Assembly: GCA_948468465.1 (NCBI GenBank)
Contig: CAOKJJ010000192.1
Coordinates: forward strand, 1 to 8,954
Direction: 5' to 3'
Source of the DNA: an uncultured Eubacterium sp.
GTDB lineage: Bacteria; Bacillota_A; Clostridia; Lachnospirales; Lachnospiraceae
Length of the DNA stretch: 8,954 nucleotides
Both the position numbers and the translations under genes were made by a program. Below are positions 6,783 to 8,954 of this stretch, piece after piece (the stretch's first letter is position 1; every line of letters starts with the position of its first letter). Under the pieces are notes generated by a model. The model was not told where the DNA came from, did not search any database, and saw only the letters and a list, made by a program, of their open reading frames with translations.

Positions 6783-7172
6783 ATGACTATGACACAAAAA
6801 ATTTCTGAATCGGAATTGGTACTGATGAAAATCATCTGGAAAAACGGAGGAACAGCTTTATATTCCCTGATTATGGAAGAACTGGAAAAAGACGGAAATA
6901 AATGGAAAAATAACACGGTACTCACCCTGCTTTCCCGTCTGGCAGGGAAAAAATACTTGAAAATAAAAAAAATCGGCAGACGAAATGAGTACATCGCTGC
7001 TGTAACAGAGGAAGAATACCAGTCCATGCAGACCGAAAGCTTTCTTGATGCCGTGTATGGAGGAAACGTAAAAAACTTAGTATCTACGCTGCTGCGGCAG
7101 GAAATTCTTTCAGCAGATGAATTAAAAGAGATTGAGTCTTTTTGGCGAAAAGAAAATGAAGATGCAGAATAA
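6783..7172 (+). CDS. BlaI/MecI/CopY-family transcriptional repressor
   Basis: This 129-residue protein is a winged-helix DNA-binding repressor of the BlaI/MecI family, at the usual length. The N-terminal domain (about 5-75) begins with ISESELVLMKIIWK, the recognition-helix region is WKNNTVLTLLSRLAGKKYL (41-59) and the wing is IGRRNEYIAAV (64-74). The C-terminal dimerisation part has EEEYQSMQTESFLDAVYGGN (76-95) and LSADELKEIESF. Staphylococcal BlaI/MecI are cleaved at Asn101-Phe102; the aligned residues here are Thr102-Leu103, so the canonical site is absent. The start is the ATG at 6783, with AAAGGAG 6 bases upstream. The frame is open to a TTG at 6759, but that precedes the ribosome site. 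No BlaR1/MecR1 sensor protease is in view. It diverges from garR across 272 bases and ends at a shared terminator. Targets are unknown; autoregulation or control of the gar operon is possible. Confidence 0.9.
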   Translation: MTMTQKISESELVLMKIIWKNGGTALYSLIMEELEKDGNKWKNNTVLTLLSRLAGKKYLKIKKIGRRNEYIAAVTEEEYQSMQTESFLDAVYGGNVKNLVSTLLRQEILSADELKEIESFWRKENEDAE

Positions 7173-7177
7173 GCAAA

Positions 7178-7220
7178 AAAGGCATCTGGCAATATCCCAT
7201 CCATATCGCCAAATGCCTTT
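7178..7220. terminator. Bidirectional intrinsic terminator between convergent genes
   Basis: AAAGGCATCTGGC (7178-7190) pairs with GCCAAATGCCTTT (7208-7220) with one internal mismatch. ATAT (7192-7195) and ATAT (7203-7206) extend the stem, leaving a loop of seven bases. The A tract before it and T tract after it serve both strands. It starts five bases after the repressor stop on plus and lies just beyond the SUKH gene stop on minus. Confidence 0.85.
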
Positions 7221-7234
7221 CTTTCCTTTTAAAT

Positions 7235-7885
7235 CTACGCTTCTCCAATTCCCTCCATGACTTCCATCAGTTTTTCATACGCTTTTTCACTGGCAGCCCC
7301 GTAAATGACCTCCAGATCACCGCAGTCCATAACTACAACCATATGGTCATAACAATTACTGTAAAAACTCATGTCCATTTCAATCCATCCATGAAGTTCA
7401 TACGTCTTTTTTTTCAGTTTGGATTGTATCACTTTCAGCTCATCTTCTGTAAGCCATCGCACAAAGTCATCCGCCTGATAAGAAAACGCAAATACCGCTT
7501 CATACGACAGCACAGACTGCAGAAATTCACTGACGCTTCCTGCACAGACCGTCCAGTTTTGCCTGTCCATCGTCACATATACAGGCGGGTCCGTTTCTGC
7601 TAAGTCAGCTCTTCGAATGCCCGCCTGACAGCAGCCCTGATTTTCATTTAACAGTATCAGATATTCACTGTTTTTTAACCATTCCTCTGTCTGAAAATCC
7701 TGCGGACGGATCCACCGATCCTGTCCTTCGTGCAGCTGGCGTGTGCTGCCGGCTTCGCCCCAAAAATCTTCCAGTACTTTTGGCAGTGCGCCGAAAAGCT
7801 CTTTTACCTTTTCAATGTCTTCTTTTGCATATCCCTCTGTCAGTTCTGCTGCGTACAGCTGTTTTATCATATCAAGAATATTCAT
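7235..7885 (-). CDS. SMI1/KNR4 (SUKH) family protein
   Basis: This predicted 216-residue soluble protein has the SUKH pattern: an N-terminal helix leading to LPKVLEDFWGEAG (34-46), then YLILLNENQGCCQAGI (75-90), PPVYVTMD (100-107), Trp111, and a helical SVSEFLQSVLSYEAVF (117-132). SUKH proteins often act as immunity proteins against contact-dependent or polymorphic toxins, but many have unknown roles. No toxin gene is present here, so this would be an orphan or a gene with a housekeeping role. The frame is open to an ATG at 7912, but that has no ribosome site. The ATG at 7885 has GGGGAG 8 bases upstream and is chosen; it removes nine residues. A TATAAT at 7920-7915 on the same strand supports this start. 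The gene converges on the BlaI-type gene, sharing a terminator. Confidence 0.75.
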   Translation of the reverse strand: MNILDMIKQLYAAELTEGYAKEDIEKVKELFGALPKVLEDFWGEAGSTRQLHEGQDRWIRPQDFQTEEWLKNSEYLILLNENQGCCQAGIRRADLAETDPPVYVTMDRQNWTVCAGSVSEFLQSVLSYEAVFAFSYQADDFVRWLTEDELKVIQSKLKKKTYELHGWIEMDMSFYSNCYDHMVVVMDCGDLEVIYGAASEKAYEKLMEVMEGIGEA

Positions 7886-7914
7886 TCGCTTTGCTCCCCA
7901 ATTTAAAATCATTT

Positions 7915-7920
7915 ATTATA
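7915..7920 (-). promoter_or_regulatory. Putative -10 box for the SUKH gene
   Basis: A TATAAT lies on the minus strand about 30 bases before the chosen ATG at 7885. No clear -35 box is seen at 16 to 18 bases. A transcript starting near 7908 would exclude the upstream ATG at 7912 and include the GGGGAG ribosome site. The 127-base gap to the next gene has no other obvious signal and no clear terminator for the lipoprotein gene. Confidence 0.35.
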
Positions 7921-8012
7921 AATATATATCGGCTAATGGTATCCATTATTTGAGCAATTTCGACAAAATATTCATAATTTTTCCAATCATTTTATGATAA
8001 CTATCCAATGAA

Positions 8013-8890
8013 TCAACCTGCCAGCCGTGCAGTCACCCCATAAAAATATCCGCTTGGATTTTCGACGTCATCCTGCCCTAACTTCATCCAGCCTGTTTTG
8101 GTTCCGTTTGAAAACTGCACGTAAAAACGATTCTGCACATATTTCAATTTTGTCAGTTTTAAAATATCCTTTGGCTTTGCTGTATAAGAAAGATTTTTTA
8201 AATCCGTATTTTTATAAAAACGAATCTTTTTCTTCGCCTGAAACTTATTCTCCTGAAAAAGGCTGCCATATGCATCCTCATTCATCATCGTTTTGCCGAG
8301 AGTGCTTTTTCCCTTCATCGTATTCGATTTTAACTGCAGCTTTCCTTCTTTTAGCATATAACTGCTGGTCCACCGAACCTGGCCGATCTCATCAAACTGC
8401 ATCCGATACGTGACAGCTATCTTTGCGTCTGTCATATTTGTTACTTCCGCCCATGAATTTGTCAATGGATACTGCTCATCCAGCAGCTTTCCTTCTTCCA
8501 CCAGCTTATGATCCCTGGCATCGTACACGTAAAAACGATCCATAACAACAAAGTCATTGTCCGAACTGGCAGCAATGCGCAAAAAAATATTCGCATCATC
8601 CATCGCTAAATAATCTGCCGTAATGTTAGTGATATTCATGCCTTCATAAGATAATGCTTCTTTTCCGTCAACCAAAAAACTTACATTGGAAAAAAACATA
8701 TCATACGCATCATATGAAATTTTCAGTTCCAGTTTTTCCTCCCTGCCATCTCCATCTAAGTCTGCTTTGCAAACCGTTTTCGCCCCGCTTCCTAATACAG
8801 CCGTTTTTTGACAGCAGCTTGTACACTTACGCACCCTGATACCATAAACAGTACCGCCATCAAAAACATACCGCCCATCCACAGCCTCAT
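8013..8890 (-). CDS. Predicted lipoprotein with SH3-like C terminus, frame interrupted near the N terminus
   Basis: The main frame (about 263 residues, up to 8808) is not a known enzyme. It has an acidic ADLDGDGREEK segment like the calcium-binding loops of VCBS/FG-GAP proteins, a beta-rich middle, and a C-terminal SH3-like domain (KKKIRFYKN to KTGWMKL). Upstream this frame offers only a GTG at 8894 and an implausible N terminus. The frame one base away starts at ATG 8890 and reads MRLWMGGMFLMAVLFMVSGC, a signal peptide ending in a VSGC lipobox (Cys20). It then gives VSVQAAVKK and reaches a TAG at 8792. Adding one A to the six-A tract at 8809-8804 joins the two into a 292-residue lipoprotein anchored by Cys20 outside the membrane. 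The gap may be a mutation, a sequencing error or recoding. The ATG overlaps the upstream stop as ATGA, suggesting coupled translation. The function is unknown. Confidence 0.7.
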
Positions 8891-8954
8891 ACACTCATAA
8901 CCTTAAATTCCCGGGTATATGTTGTCACTACGCCCGATAATCGTCGTGCTTTGG
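8887..8954 (-). CDS. 3' end of an unidentified upstream gene (partial)
   Basis: One minus-strand frame is open from the window edge to a TGA at 8889-8887 and encodes the C-terminal residues KARRLSGVVTTYTREFKVMSV. The other two frames close within this stretch. Its stop overlaps the lipoprotein start as ATGA, a common arrangement for translationally coupled genes, which is the main support. About 22 codons are too few to name a family. It probably forms an operon with the lipoprotein gene. Confidence 0.45.
   Translation of the reverse strand, partial: KARRLSGVVTTYTREFKVMSV

Noticed and set aside
6722..7204. Minus-strand open frame of about 160 codons
   Set aside because: It lies opposite the BlaI-type gene, is serine/phenylalanine-rich and runs through the terminator region. 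The plus-strand gene has family motifs and a ribosome site.

Overview
The window looks like a chromosomal segment from a gut-type Firmicute (class Clostridia, probably Lachnospiraceae). The basis is strong purine-rich Shine-Dalgarno sites before nearly every gene, moderate GC content with AT-rich promoters, and family-level resemblance of the proteins. The genus cannot be fixed from sequence alone.

The left two thirds (about 243-6510, all on the minus strand) hold a five-gene aldarate catabolic operon. In transcription order it is garR (tartronate semialdehyde reductase), a GntP-family permease, a DapA-family class I lyase/aldolase, a type-2 (MOFRL) glycerate 2-kinase, and garD (galactarate dehydratase). 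Together they make a near-complete route: uptake of galactarate; dehydration to 5-keto-4-deoxy-glucarate; cleavage to pyruvate and tartronate semialdehyde; reduction to D-glycerate; phosphorylation to 2-phosphoglycerate. There is no GarL-type aldolase, no GarK-type kinase and no GarP-type transporter. Unrelated families seem to fill those three steps. A consensus TATAAT lies upstream of garR, and a good hairpin/U-tract terminator follows garD. Between garR and the permease sits a strongly folded element of about 106 nt. Both imperfect pairs in its outer helices become G-U wobbles only in the minus-strand transcript, so it may be a functional leader RNA. Beyond the terminator, at the left edge, is a GC-rich inverted-repeat element with no convincing gene.

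The right third is a separate block. A BlaI/MecI-type repressor (plus strand, 6783-7172) is divergent from garR, with an AT-rich spacer between them, and has no BlaR1/MecR1 sensor in view. It converges through a bidirectional terminator on a SMI1/KNR4 (SUKH) family protein (minus strand). Further right, on the minus strand, is a predicted lipoprotein with an acidic DxDGDG-type motif and a C-terminal SH3-like domain. Its signal peptide and lipobox are in a different frame from the body, separated by a six-A tract, so the gene carries a one-base frameshift, a sequencing error or a recoding site. Its ATG overlaps, by ATGA, the stop codon of a reading frame that enters from the right edge.

No rRNA, tRNA, CRISPR array, insertion sequence or transposase gene is visible, and no gene-free stretch exceeds 300 bases.
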